This document shows positions 32,861 to 41,732 of a stretch of 46,100 bases of DNA, piece after piece. The notes beneath the pieces were generated by a model. It made no database searches and had not been told where the DNA came from. It was given only the letters and a program-made list of their open reading frames with translations. Source of the DNA: Acetobacter pomorum (GTDB lineage Bacteria > Pseudomonadota > Alphaproteobacteria > Acetobacterales > Acetobacteraceae). Each line of letters opens with the position of its first letter. Positions within the stretch are counted from its first letter, which is position 1. The translations under genes were made by a program, and so were the position numbers. The stretch spans positions 1 through 46,100 of the forward strand of contig NZ_PEBQ01000147.1 of NCBI RefSeq assembly GCF_002738225.1, written 5' to 3'.

Positions 32861-34051
32861 GTGCCAGATACGACAGGATGCAGGGATCTGATGCCCTATG
32901 CCGTTCAACCAGGGGAGGGACGGGGCCGCCGTTTGTATAATGAGCCGGACTCTCTCACGCGTTCACCATGGCAGCGTGACCGGGATAGGGTTATCCATTC
33001 CTCCGGGTTTCGCCGCCTGCAATATAAAACGCAGGTTTTTGTGAACCACGAAGGCGACTTTTTTCGTACGCGCCTGACACATTCTTTGGAAGTGGCACAG
33101 GTTGCCCGTTCCATGGCCCGGTTTCTGAAGCTGGACGAAGACCTGACAGAAGCAGTGGCTCTGGCGCATGATCTGGGGCACACGCCTTTTGGGCATGCGG
33201 GAGAAGATGCCCTGGCCGCCCATATGCAGGACTGGGGCGGGTTTGACCATAATACACAGGCCCTCCGACAGGTTATGCTGAAGGAACGCCGGTATCTAGC
33301 GTTTGATGGGCTGAATCTGACATGGGAAACATTGGAAGGCCTAGCCAAACACAATGGTCCGGTCAAACGTCCGTCCGCACGGTTATTGGAGCTGGATGCG
33401 CTTTTCCCGCTGGAACTGTCTACATATGCTTCCGCCGAGGCGCAGGTGGCAGCATTGGCAGATGACATCGCCTATCATGGGCATGATCTGGACGATGGTG
33501 TAAAATCGGGCCTGCTTTCGCTGGATGATTTGGTGGATGTCCCCGTGGTGGGGGAAGAGCTGTTTGAGGTGCGCAAGGCGGCGGCTGATCTTCCTTCTCA
33601 GGATAGCCGCACTTTGCAGCGTATCCGGCATGAAATGGTGCGCCGCGTTATTCATAAACTGGTGACGGATGTATTGGTCTGCACGCGTGAACGCTTGCAG
33701 GATCTGGCCCCGCGCCATGTGGAAGATATACGCGCGGCATCCAGCCCCGTTGTGGCGTTTCATGAACCCATGGCGCAGGCCAATAAAGGGATACGCAAAT
33801 TTCTGTTTGCGCATTTATATCGGCATTGGCGTGTCAACCGCATGACGCACAAGGCCCGGCACGTTACGGCAGAGCTTTTTGATACGCTTACGGAGTCGCC
33901 CTCTTTGTTGCCGGCAGAGTGGCAGCGTGAGGCAGAGGGGAAAGATGCCACAGGGTTGCGGCGTGTCGTGGCGGATTATGTGGCTTCCATGACAGATCGC
34001 TACGCCATGGAAGAACATAGACGGTTGACGGACCTGTCTGTTGCAGGCTGA
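32861..34051 (+). CDS. dgt: dGTP triphosphohydrolase-like HD-domain protein
   Basis: HD-superfamily dNTP triphosphohydrolase, 396 aa, which removes tripolyphosphate from dNTPs. Motifs: RSPWQRDRDRVIHSSGFRRL, TRLTHSLEVAQVARS (first His), ALAHDLGHTPFGHAGEDAL (HD pair and following His), and ALADDIAYHGHDLDDG (last Asp). The start is GTG at 32861 with AAAGGA about 10 nt upstream. Begins a plus-strand block that continues with argS after 47 nt. Confidence 0.93.
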   Translation: MPDTTGCRDLMPYAVQPGEGRGRRLYNEPDSLTRSPWQRDRDRVIHSSGFRRLQYKTQVFVNHEGDFFRTRLTHSLEVAQVARSMARFLKLDEDLTEAVALAHDLGHTPFGHAGEDALAAHMQDWGGFDHNTQALRQVMLKERRYLAFDGLNLTWETLEGLAKHNGPVKRPSARLLELDALFPLELSTYASAEAQVAALADDIAYHGHDLDDGVKSGLLSLDDLVDVPVVGEELFEVRKAAADLPSQDSRTLQRIRHEMVRRVIHKLVTDVLVCTRERLQDLAPRHVEDIRAASSPVVAFHEPMAQANKGIRKFLFAHLYRHWRVNRMTHKARHVTAELFDTLTESPSLLPAEWQREAEGKDATGLRRVVADYVASMTDRYAMEEHRRLTDLSVAG

Positions 34052-34098
34052 TAAACGCGTTTCCAGCGCTTTTTTACTATTACGGGGTTGAGTGTTTT

Positions 34099-35898
34099 AT
34101 GTCTGACTGTGTGTTTCAGCGTTACCGTCAATACGTTCTGGCCAGCGTGCAGGAACTGTTACCTGATGTGCCGGAAGAAACGCTGGCGCGTGTGGAACTG
34201 ACTCCAACGCGAGACCCTGCGCATGGAGATATGGCAACCAATGCCGCCCTGTTGCTGGCCAAGGTGGCACGGCGCAAACCGGCAGATATTGCGGCTGATC
34301 TGGTTTCAGCCTTGCAGAAGGTGGAAGGTGTTGCCTCTGTAGCGGCCGCAGGGCCGGGCTTTGTAAACATTACGCTTAAGCCCGATGTCATGCGCAGTGT
34401 TCTGCCTGTGGTATTGCACGCGGGTGAAGGCTATGGGGCATCTCAGGCAGGCAAAGGGTTGCGGGTGAATGTGGAATATGTTTCCGCCAACCCCACTGGC
34501 CCCATGCATGTTGGCCATTGCCGTGGTGCCGTGGTGGGGGATGCTCTTGCCAATCTAATGGCCAAGGCAGGTTTTGCCGTAACCAAGGAATTTTATATCA
34601 ACGATGCCGGTGCACAGGTAAAGGCACTGGCATGGGCAACTTACTGGCGTTACCTGCAAGCGCTGGGCACTAAAATGACGCAGGATGATTTTTCTGCTCT
34701 GGCGCCCGGTGGTCTGCAATATCAAGGGGAATACCTTATTCCCGTAGGGATGGAGCTGGCAGCGGAATACGGGAACAAGCTGACAGAAACCGATGCCGAT
34801 GGTGCACCTTTGCCAGCGCCAGAAGCCACATGGCTGGAAACCGTACGTGGTTTTGCCGTGGCGCATATGCTCAATGCCATTAAGGAAGACTTGGCAGCCC
34901 TTGGTGTGCATCATGATGTGTTTACATCAGAGGCGGAAGTACTACGCCGTGGCGTAACAGATGCAGCTATCAGCAAGCTGGAACAGCAGGGCCTGTTGTA
35001 TGAGGGCGTTCTGGAACCGCCCAAAGGCAAGCTGCCGGAAGATTGGGAAGAGCGTGAGCAGCTTCTGTTCCGTTCCACTCAGTTTGGGGATGATGTTGAC
35101 CGTCCGCTCCGCAAGTCTGACGGCACCAATACCTACTTCGCCAATGATATCGGCTATCATGCGGACAAGGTGGCCCGTGGCGCACAAATGATGATTGATG
35201 TCTGGGGTGCGGATCATGGTGGTTACGTCAAACGCATGAAAGCCGCCGTTAAGGCCATTACGGGCGGTACGGTGCCGCTTGAAGTGGTGCTGTGCCAGAT
35301 TGTGCATATTCTGCGTGATGGACAGCCCGTTAAAATGTCCAAACGGGCTGGCACGTTTGTCACCCTGCGTGATCTGATTGATGAAGTCGGGCGGGATGCG
35401 GTGCGCTTTACCATGCTGACCCGCAAGAGCGATGCTCAGATGGAGTTCGATCTTGATCTGGTTGTTGCGCAGCAGCGTGATAACCCGGTCTTTTATGTGC
35501 AGTATGCTCATGCGCGCTGCCGCTCCGTGTTGCGGGCCGCAGCTGAAGCTGGGGTGTATGGTGATACGGATGATGTCGCTCTGGCCTCGGCATCGCTCGA
35601 ATCTCTGACGTCTGATGCAGAAATGGCGCTTATCCGCCGTCTGGCAGAATGGCCACGTATGGTGGAAGCCGCAGCACTTGCACGGGAACCTCATCGTGTG
35701 GCCTTCTATCTTGCTGATGTGGCGGGTGGCTTTCATGCTCTTTGGAATCGTGGCCGGGATGATGCTTCTTTGCGCTTCCTCCAGCCTGATGCCGTAGAGG
35801 CCACCCGTGCGCGTCTTGCTCTTGTTGCAGCTACAGCGGTGGTTATCCGTTCTGGTCTTGCAGTCATGGGTGTGGAACCCGTGGAGGAAATGCGCTGA
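34099..35898 (+). CDS. argS: Arginyl-tRNA synthetase
   Basis: Class I aminoacyl-tRNA synthetase, 599 aa. N-terminal Add-1 domain (about 1-110), HIGH motif as HVGH in NPTGPMHVGHCRGAVVGD, KMSK in VKMSKRAGTFVTLRDL, then a C-terminal DALR anticodon-binding domain ending in VMGVEPVEEMR. Its TGA stop shares one base with the ATG of the following SPOR-domain gene (TGATG). The window also encodes tRNA-Arg(CCG). Confidence 0.97.
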   Translation: MSDCVFQRYRQYVLASVQELLPDVPEETLARVELTPTRDPAHGDMATNAALLLAKVARRKPADIAADLVSALQKVEGVASVAAAGPGFVNITLKPDVMRSVLPVVLHAGEGYGASQAGKGLRVNVEYVSANPTGPMHVGHCRGAVVGDALANLMAKAGFAVTKEFYINDAGAQVKALAWATYWRYLQALGTKMTQDDFSALAPGGLQYQGEYLIPVGMELAAEYGNKLTETDADGAPLPAPEATWLETVRGFAVAHMLNAIKEDLAALGVHHDVFTSEAEVLRRGVTDAAISKLEQQGLLYEGVLEPPKGKLPEDWEEREQLLFRSTQFGDDVDRPLRKSDGTNTYFANDIGYHADKVARGAQMMIDVWGADHGGYVKRMKAAVKAITGGTVPLEVVLCQIVHILRDGQPVKMSKRAGTFVTLRDLIDEVGRDAVRFTMLTRKSDAQMEFDLDLVVAQQRDNPVFYVQYAHARCRSVLRAAAEAGVYGDTDDVALASASLESLTSDAEMALIRRLAEWPRMVEAAALAREPHRVAFYLADVAGGFHALWNRGRDDASLRFLQPDAVEATRARLALVAATAVVIRSGLAVMGVEPVEEMR

Positions 35899-36893
35899 TG
35901 AGTGATGAAGACCGCCCCAAATTTTCAGCGGATGACAGGATCAGCCGTGCGCGTGAGCGTATGAGCATGGATTATGAAGATCCGGCCCCTACGCGGCCCA
36001 CGGCAGCAGGTGACCGCCCAACCGAGAATGTGCTGACCCGCTTTTTAAGCAGTGATACGGGCACACGGCGTCTGGTTTATGGCGCCGCTGGTTTGGGTGG
36101 TTTGTTGGTGCTGGGTATTGGTGGCTGGGCGCTGATGGGGCACCATCAGCATGGTATTCCTATTATGGGGCCGCCGCCGGTTTCCATGCGTACAAAGCCG
36201 GTTGATCCGGGTGGGATGCAGCTTGATTCTGTTGCCATGCCGGATGAGGAAGCCGATGCAAAGGCACACCCTGTTCCGGCACCGGAAAAACCTAATCCGG
36301 AAGCGCTGGCAGCCCAATACGGTACGCAGGGAGGTAGTGATTCTGGTAAGCCGGAGGAGGCATCTGCTCCGGCAGCTGGGGCTGAAGGCGCAGGGCAGGG
36401 GGCAGAGCAACAAACTGCTGCGGCACCTTCGGCTAGTAATCAAAATACGTCTGCGCAGGAAGAAACTGAATCTTCTACAGGGGTAGATGAAGGTGATACC
36501 GCTGCTGCTGCGCAATCATCGGAAAGCGAGCAGAAGCCAAAACCGGCAACGCCAGCCCCGGCCCCGGTCAAGGATACTGCCGCGGCAAGTAAGGCTGCAC
36601 CAGCAGATACAAAAACATCCACTGTGCCACATGGTGGCGTAGAGGGTGGAAAGTATCAGGTGCAATTGGCAGCGGTGCAAACTGAAGATGAAGCGCGTAA
36701 GGAATGGTCACGCCTTAAATCTCGGTATCCCACATTGTTTGGAGAAAGCACACCATCCTTTGTGCGGACAGAGCAGAATAATGCCACTTTCTACCGCCTG
36801 CGCGTAAAGGGCTTTGCTTCTGTGGCAACTGCGCGTGAATTCTGTTCAGCCGTGCGTGAACGCGGCATGGCGTGCATGGTGGTGCGGCCGTAG
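35898..36893 (+). CDS. SPOR-domain membrane protein
   Basis: 331-aa bitopic protein: cytoplasmic N-terminus (1-58), one membrane helix (about 59-80, LVYGAAGLGGLLVLGIGGWAL), a long Ala/Glu/Pro/Ser-rich periplasmic linker and a C-terminal SPOR domain (about 250-331, GKYQVQLAAVQTEDEAR...FYRLRVKGFASVATAREFCSAV). SPOR domains bind denuded glycan strands of septal peptidoglycan, so a cell-division role is likely. Starts within the argS stop codon. Confidence 0.88.
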   Translation: MSDEDRPKFSADDRISRARERMSMDYEDPAPTRPTAAGDRPTENVLTRFLSSDTGTRRLVYGAAGLGGLLVLGIGGWALMGHHQHGIPIMGPPPVSMRTKPVDPGGMQLDSVAMPDEEADAKAHPVPAPEKPNPEALAAQYGTQGGSDSGKPEEASAPAAGAEGAGQGAEQQTAAAPSASNQNTSAQEETESSTGVDEGDTAAAAQSSESEQKPKPATPAPAPVKDTAAASKAAPADTKTSTVPHGGVEGGKYQVQLAAVQTEDEARKEWSRLKSRYPTLFGESTPSFVRTEQNNATFYRLRVKGFASVATAREFCSAVRERGMACMVVRP

Positions 36894-36917
36894 GCTGCAA
36901 CTGGTTGGTCTGGCAGA

Positions 36918-37808
36918 ATGGAAGCAGGACATACACGGGCAGATGTTGAAACGGCACCAAGCCCTGTAGAGGCAACTGGCACGCTTTTTGCGCAGGCTGA
37001 TACACAGGCAGAACAGGTGCCGCGTGTGCCACTTCTGCGCTTGGACGGGTTTGAAGGTCCTATGGACCTTCTGCTTGATCTGGCCCGCGCGCAAAAGGTG
37101 GATCTGGCCCGTATTTCCATCTTGCAACTGGTGGAGCAATATCTTGCTGTGGTGGAAAATGCCCGCCGGGTTAGGTTGGAACTGGCTGCGGATTGGCTGG
37201 TTATGGCAGCATGGCTGGCGTGGCTTAAATCTCGCCTGCTCCTTCCCCCGGATGATGAGCTTGCAGTAGAGGGTGAAGAAGCCGCAGAGCTGCTGCAGGA
37301 ACGGTTGATAGAACTTGCCTGTATGGGTGAGCTGGCGCGTTGGCTGGATGAGCGGCCAAGGTTGGGGCGGGATGTTTTTGCCCGAGGCGTGGCAGAGGAT
37401 CTGGTAGAAATAGACCGTTCGGGTCTGGCATTGGATATGCCGCAGCTTATGCGGGCCTATATGGCGGCTATGCGCCGTAATGCGCGCAAGCGTATTTATG
37501 CCCCACGTACCTTACGGTTCTGGACTGTGCAGGATGCCTTAAGCCGATTGACACGTTTGCTGGGTGAAACGCCGCCCGGTTGGAGCAGTCTGGATGCGTT
37601 TTTACCAGATGTACTGCCCGAACAGGCAGAAGGGGCAGATGCTATGCGTCAACGCCGCGCTGCTGTGGCGGGCACGCTTATTGCAGGGCTGGAATTGGCA
37701 AAAAGTGGCAGGCTTGAATTGCGGCAGGAAGAGGTTTTTGGCCAGATCATGTTACGCCCGCATGAAGAAATGCAAGAGCTGGGCAATGATGGTGCACAAA
37801 ATTCATGA
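36918..37808 (+). CDS. scpA: Segregation and condensation protein A
   Basis: Kleisin subunit that bridges SMC heads in the chromosome condensin, 296 aa. Family features: LRLDGFEGPMDLLLDLARAQKVDLARISI.QLVEQYL near residues 40-80, WLVMAAWLAWLKSRLLLP, and a C-terminal winged-helix region with RRAAVAGTLIAGLELAKSGRL. It directly precedes scpB with an ATGA overlap. In most alphaproteobacteria nagZ lies between the SPOR gene and scpA; only 24 nt separate them here. Confidence 0.93.
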   Translation: MEAGHTRADVETAPSPVEATGTLFAQADTQAEQVPRVPLLRLDGFEGPMDLLLDLARAQKVDLARISILQLVEQYLAVVENARRVRLELAADWLVMAAWLAWLKSRLLLPPDDELAVEGEEAAELLQERLIELACMGELARWLDERPRLGRDVFARGVAEDLVEIDRSGLALDMPQLMRAYMAAMRRNARKRIYAPRTLRFWTVQDALSRLTRLLGETPPGWSSLDAFLPDVLPEQAEGADAMRQRRAAVAGTLIAGLELAKSGRLELRQEEVFGQIMLRPHEEMQELGNDGAQNS

Positions 37809-38530
37809 CCAGTAACATGGAAGAAAACACGGTTTCAGAAGAGGCCATTCGGCTGGCCGAAGCACTTATTTTTGCATCTACCGAACCTGTAAGTGCACGC
37901 AGGTTGGCGGAGCTGCTGGAATTGCGCCAGCTTGTGCCAGATGGTGTGGATAATTTGGCAGCGTTTGTTACGGCTGTTTTGCAAGCACTTGTACAGCGTT
38001 ATGAAGGCCGTGGCGTAATGCCTGTTGAAATAGCCGGAGGGTGGCAGTTTCGGACAGCTCCAGATCTTGCGCCTGCTCTTACACGTGTGCTTGAGCGGCC
38101 GCGTCGTTTTTCTCGCGCGGTGATGGAAACACTGGCTATTATTGCGTATCACCAACCTTGTACACGTGTGCAGATAGAAGAAATACGCGGCGTAAGCCTT
38201 GGCCAGAACGTGCTGGATACATTAATAGAAGCCGCTCTTATTATGCCAAAAGGGCGCAAGGAAGTGCCGGGGCGGCCTGTATTGTGGGGCACAACGCAAG
38301 ATTTTTTGCGCCATTTCAGCCTACGATCTTTGGCGGATCTGCCGCGCAGGGAAGAACTGTTGGTGGAAGTGCCTGAAAATACCGGTGCAATGGGGCGGCC
38401 ACAAACCGAAATTACTTTTGCCCAACCAGATCACGCTACATTACCAGATAGCCCCGCACAGACCAATGTTGGCTTGGATGCTGAAGCAGAAAGCACAAAA
38501 CCGCATGTTTCCGGGCCAGAAGGGTCATGA
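37805..38530 (+). CDS. scpB: Segregation and condensation protein B
   Basis: Winged-helix condensin subunit that binds the ScpA kleisin, 241 aa. Matches: EEAIRLAEALIFASTEPVSARRLAELL, GGWQFRTAPDLAPAL, RRFSRAVMETLAIIAYHQPCTRVQIEEIRGVS, and KGRKEVPGRPVLWGTTQDFLRHFSL. Start ATG overlaps the scpA stop. The last ~50 residues are a polar, low-complexity tail. Confidence 0.93.
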   Translation: MTSNMEENTVSEEAIRLAEALIFASTEPVSARRLAELLELRQLVPDGVDNLAAFVTAVLQALVQRYEGRGVMPVEIAGGWQFRTAPDLAPALTRVLERPRRFSRAVMETLAIIAYHQPCTRVQIEEIRGVSLGQNVLDTLIEAALIMPKGRKEVPGRPVLWGTTQDFLRHFSLRSLADLPRREELLVEVPENTGAMGRPQTEITFAQPDHATLPDSPAQTNVGLDAEAESTKPHVSGPEGS

Positions 38531-38605
38531 TAGATACTCCGCATCATAGAATTGTATGGGGGTGTTTGCTTTCCCTGTGCGGTGCGTGCAGCAACGGAAC
38601 TGTTC

Positions 38606-39277
38606 ATGTTTGATTTTGCCTGGTCTGAAATCGCGCTGATTGGCGCCGTGGCTCTGGTTGTTATCGGGCCAAAGGATTTGCCAGTGGCCATTCGTGGGCT
38701 GGCAGGTGCTTTGAAAAAGGCACGTAAACTGGCAGGAGAGTTTCAGTCTCACGTTGATGAGATGGTACGTGAGGCTGATCTGACAGAAGTGCGTGATCAG
38801 GTCCGGGATCTCAAAAATCTCAATGTACGTAATCGGATCATGAAGGCTATTGATTCTGATGGTACGCTAAGCAGTTCTTTTGCTCCTCCACCACAGATTG
38901 CTGAACAGCATATTCCCGCAGGCCCTCGTGCACTGGATATGCCCGCTTCCAGCACGCAAAGTACAACCAGTATTCCACCATACGTACCCAGCACATACGA
39001 ACCTGTGGTAACGGATGATGATATTGCCAGTGCTCCGCCAGAATTGCCGCCCAATATTGTGCGCCGCATTTTAAAGGAGCAGGAACGCTTGCATCCACCA
39101 GCCTTTTTGCCGCCTGTGCGGGTTATGCATGCAGGCCGAAGTGTGGCGCCGGGTGAAAGATTGGGGCGTGTGTCTGCTGGCCCAAACCGGCCAGCGTGGC
39201 ATCAGGATGCGGATATACAGCTAGATCAGCCAAAAGGGGCTGAGCCAGAACAGCAAATACTGGATCATCAACCATGA
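38606..39277 (+). CDS. tatB: Sec-independent protein translocase subunit TatB
   Basis: Twin-arginine translocase receptor subunit, 223 aa. It starts MFDFAWSEIALIGAVALVV, with the single N-terminal helix and the TatB-type Glu at residue 8, then IGPKDLPVAIRGLAGALKKARKLAGEFQ, an amphipathic and coiled region, and a Pro-rich C-terminal tail. The ATG at 38606 is the family start; the open frame extends to 38552. The stop overlaps tatC by ATGA. No tatA precedes it, which is unusual for this locus. Confidence 0.92.
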   Translation: MFDFAWSEIALIGAVALVVIGPKDLPVAIRGLAGALKKARKLAGEFQSHVDEMVREADLTEVRDQVRDLKNLNVRNRIMKAIDSDGTLSSSFAPPPQIAEQHIPAGPRALDMPASSTQSTTSIPPYVPSTYEPVVTDDDIASAPPELPPNIVRRILKEQERLHPPAFLPPVRVMHAGRSVAPGERLGRVSAGPNRPAWHQDADIQLDQPKGAEPEQQILDHQP

Positions 39278-40104
39278 ACGAGCATGAAACCGTCGGGGAA
39301 GATCCTATTCACGATCAGCCAATGCCGCTGATTGAACATTTGTTGGAATTGCGCCGGCGTTTGTTATGGGCAGGGGCGGCGTTTATTCTGTGTTTTGCGC
39401 TCTGTTACCATTATGCAGGCGATATTTATCTGTTTCTGGCGCGCCCATTGGGTGAGATTATGCGCCAGCAGGGTGAACAGCCACACCTGATTTATACGGC
39501 ACTGTATGAGGCATTTTTCACTTATATTCGGGTGGCGTTTTTTGGGGCAGCTTTTTTGTCCTTCCCCGTTGTGGCCATGCAGGCGTGGATTTTTATAGCC
39601 CCCGGTCTTTACCGATCAGAAAAACGGGCCTTTGCACCCTTTTTAATTGCAACGCCCATTCTGTTTCTGGTGGGGGCGTCACTGGCCTATTATTTCATTT
39701 TTCCCATCGCATGGCGTTTCTTTCTGTCTTTCCAGACAGCAGGTGCGGGGCATGATGGTGTGCAGATTGAACTGCAGGCCAAGGTTTCCGAATATCTTTC
39801 CTTGGTCATGAAGTTGATCATGGCTTTTGGTGTAGCGTTTGAACTGCCGGTTGTGCTGACGCTTTTGGCACGGGTGGGGATTGTTACAGCAGATATGCTC
39901 CGCCGTTTCCGCCGCTATGCCATTGTGGGGGCTTTTGTTATTGCCGCCATTCTCATGCCGCCAGATGTTATCACCCAGATCGGTCTGGCCGTGCCATTGG
40001 TGCTGCTTTACGAAATTTCCATTATCTGCGCGCGTTTGGTTGAACCCAAGTGGAAGGCCAGCCAAGCAGAAAATACATCCAACACCCAGCAGGAGGTTCC
40101 CTGA
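39274..40104 (+). CDS. tatC: Sec-independent protein translocase subunit TatC
   Basis: Six-helix core of the Tat translocon that binds the twin-arginine signal, 276 aa. Motifs: MPLIEHLLELRRRLLWAG (signal-binding N-terminus), YTALYEAFFTYIRVAFF, PVVAMQAWIFIAPGLYRSEKR, FGVAFELPVVLTLLARVGIV and MPPDVITQIGLAVPLVLLYE. ATGA overlap with tatB; serS follows after 3 nt. Tat export is important in acetic acid bacteria for cofactor-containing periplasmic enzymes. Confidence 0.96.
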   Translation: MNEHETVGEDPIHDQPMPLIEHLLELRRRLLWAGAAFILCFALCYHYAGDIYLFLARPLGEIMRQQGEQPHLIYTALYEAFFTYIRVAFFGAAFLSFPVVAMQAWIFIAPGLYRSEKRAFAPFLIATPILFLVGASLAYYFIFPIAWRFFLSFQTAGAGHDGVQIELQAKVSEYLSLVMKLIMAFGVAFELPVVLTLLARVGIVTADMLRRFRRYAIVGAFVIAAILMPPDVITQIGLAVPLVLLYEISIICARLVEPKWKASQAENTSNTQQEVP

Positions 40105-40107
40105 CCC

Positions 40108-41376
40108 ATGCATGACATTCGCGCCCTGCGGGCTGATCCCGCTGCTTTTGATGCTGATCTTGCCCGCCGCGGAATTGAACCTGTTTCGGCCAAGTTGCTG
40201 GCATGGGATGAAGAACGCCGCCAGGCCCAAACTGTATTGCAGGAAAAACAGGGGCGCCGCAAAGCGCTGGCGCGTGAAATAGGAACACTGAAGCGCAGCG
40301 GGGGTGATAGTAGCGATCTGGAAGCCGAAGGTTTGGCCCTGCGCGCAGAAATGGAAGCACTGGAAGAAGAGGTAGACGCACTGGGGCGTGAAAGCACAGC
40401 ACTTTTGGCCAATCTGCCCAACCGTTTAGATGCCACGGTGCCAGATGGCCCGGATGAAAGCGCCAACGTGGTGCAGCATGAATGGGGCACAAAACCTACC
40501 TTTACGTTTACACCCAAACAGCATTTTGAGCTGGGTGAAATGCTGAAGCAGATGGATTTTGCAACAGCTGCCAAGCTTTCTGGTTCGCGCTTTGTGGTGC
40601 TGCGTGGCAGTATTGCGCGTCTGGCGCGTGCTCTGGGCCAGTTTATGCTGGATTTACACGTAACAGAGCATGGCTATACGGAAACGCAAGTGCCCGTCAT
40701 GGTGAATGATGATGCCATGTACGGAACAGACAAGCTGCCAAAATTTGCAGATCAATCCTTTCGTACGGAAGATGGCCGTTGGCTTATCCCCACAGCAGAG
40801 GTGCCGCTTACAGCTTCTGTATCTGGCGATATTCTGGAGGCTTTAGCACTGCCGCTGCGTATGACCGCACTCAGCCAGTGTTTCCGGAGTGAGGCCGGGG
40901 CAGCCGGGCGCGATGTGCGCGGGATGCTTCGCCAGCATCAGTTTGAAAAAGTGGAAATGGTTTCTGTTACCATACCAGAAGAAAGCGATGCCGAGCACGA
41001 ACGTATGACACGCTGTGCGGAAAAGGTTCTGGAGGAGCTGAATATTCCGTATCGTCGTGTGCTGCTATGTGCTGGAGATACTGGGTTTGGCGCCGCAAAA
41101 ACCTTTGATCTGGAAGCATGGCTTCCGGGGCAGGATGCGTGGCGGGAAATTTCTTCATGCTCCAACACGCGGGATTTTCAGGCCCGCCGCATGAATGCCC
41201 GTTATCGCCCTCAGGCAGGGGCCGCACCAGCTTTTGTGCATACGCTCAATGGTTCTGGTCTTGCTGTTGGCCGCACTCTGATTGCAGTAATGGAAAATTA
41301 TCAGAACGAAGATGGTTCCATTACCGTGCCGGATGTTTTGCGCCCGTATATGGGAAAAATTGAAAAAATCAGCTAA
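40108..41376 (+). CDS. serS: Seryl-tRNA synthetase
   Basis: Class II aminoacyl-tRNA synthetase, 422 aa. The N-terminal coiled-coil tRNA-binding arm spans about 30-105. The catalytic core has [19 protein letters not shown] (motif 2) with [26 protein letters not shown], and [19 protein letters not shown] (motif 3). The start 3 nt after the tatC stop suggests it is the last member of the block beginning at dgt. Confidence 0.97.
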   Translation: MHDIRALRADPAAFDADLARRGIEPVSAKLLAWDEERRQAQTVLQEKQGRRKALAREIGTLKRSGGDSSDLEAEGLALRAEMEALEEEVDALGRESTALLANLPNRLDATVPDGPDESANVVQHEWGTKPTFTFTPKQHFELGEMLKQMDFATAAKLSGSRFVVLRGSIARLARALGQFMLDLHVTEHGYTETQVPVMVNDDAMYGTDKLPKFADQSFRTEDGRWLIPTAEVPLTASVSGDILEALALPLRMTALSQCFRSEAGAAGRDVRGMLRQHQFEKVEMVSVTIPEESDAEHERMTRCAEKVLEELNIPYRRVLLCAGDTGFGAAKTFDLEAWLPGQDAWREISSCSNTRDFQARRMNARYRPQAGAAPAFVHTLNGSGLAVGRTLIAVMENYQNEDGSITVPDVLRPYMGKIEKIS

Positions 41377-41393
41377 GGTAAATTACAGATACA

Positions 41394-41732
41394 ATGGTTT
41401 CCAAACCTTTCCTATACTTGGCAATAGCCATTGTATCTGAAGTTATCGGCACATCTTTGCTGACCGCTTCTCATGGGTTTGCCCGCTGGGGGTACGCAGT
41501 TGCCAGCCTGGCCGCTTATGGATGTGCCTTCTATTTTCTATCCATTCCGCTCAAAACCATTCCAACTGGCGTTGTTTATGCCATCTGGAGCGGGATTGGT
41601 ATTGTGCTTGTTTCTGCTATTGGGGCACTGTTTTTTAAACAGATTCTGGATACTCCAGCCCTTATAGGCATTGGCCTGATTATGGTTGGAGTGTTGGTGA
41701 TCAATCTGTTCTCAGGCTCCATGCCCCATTAG
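41394..41732 (+). CDS. Small multidrug resistance (EmrE-like) transporter
   Basis: 112-aa four-helix drug/proton antiporter of the SMR family. It matches EmrE throughout: AIAIVSEVIGTSLL (the essential membrane Glu near residue 15), IPTGVVYAIWSGIGIVLVS, and LIMVGVLVINLFSGSMPH. It would export cationic compounds such as quaternary ammonium dyes. It lies 17 nt after serS, possibly by read-through, and its stop codon overlaps the stop of the convergent thiol-disulfide gene by 2 nt. Confidence 0.93.
   Translation: MVSKPFLYLAIAIVSEVIGTSLLTASHGFARWGYAVASLAAYGCAFYFLSIPLKTIPTGVVYAIWSGIGIVLVSAIGALFFKQILDTPALIGIGLIMVGVLVINLFSGSMPH

Noticed and set aside
34706..35736. Long minus-strand ORFs inside argS
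   Set aside because: Antisense shadows of argS without recognisable domains.
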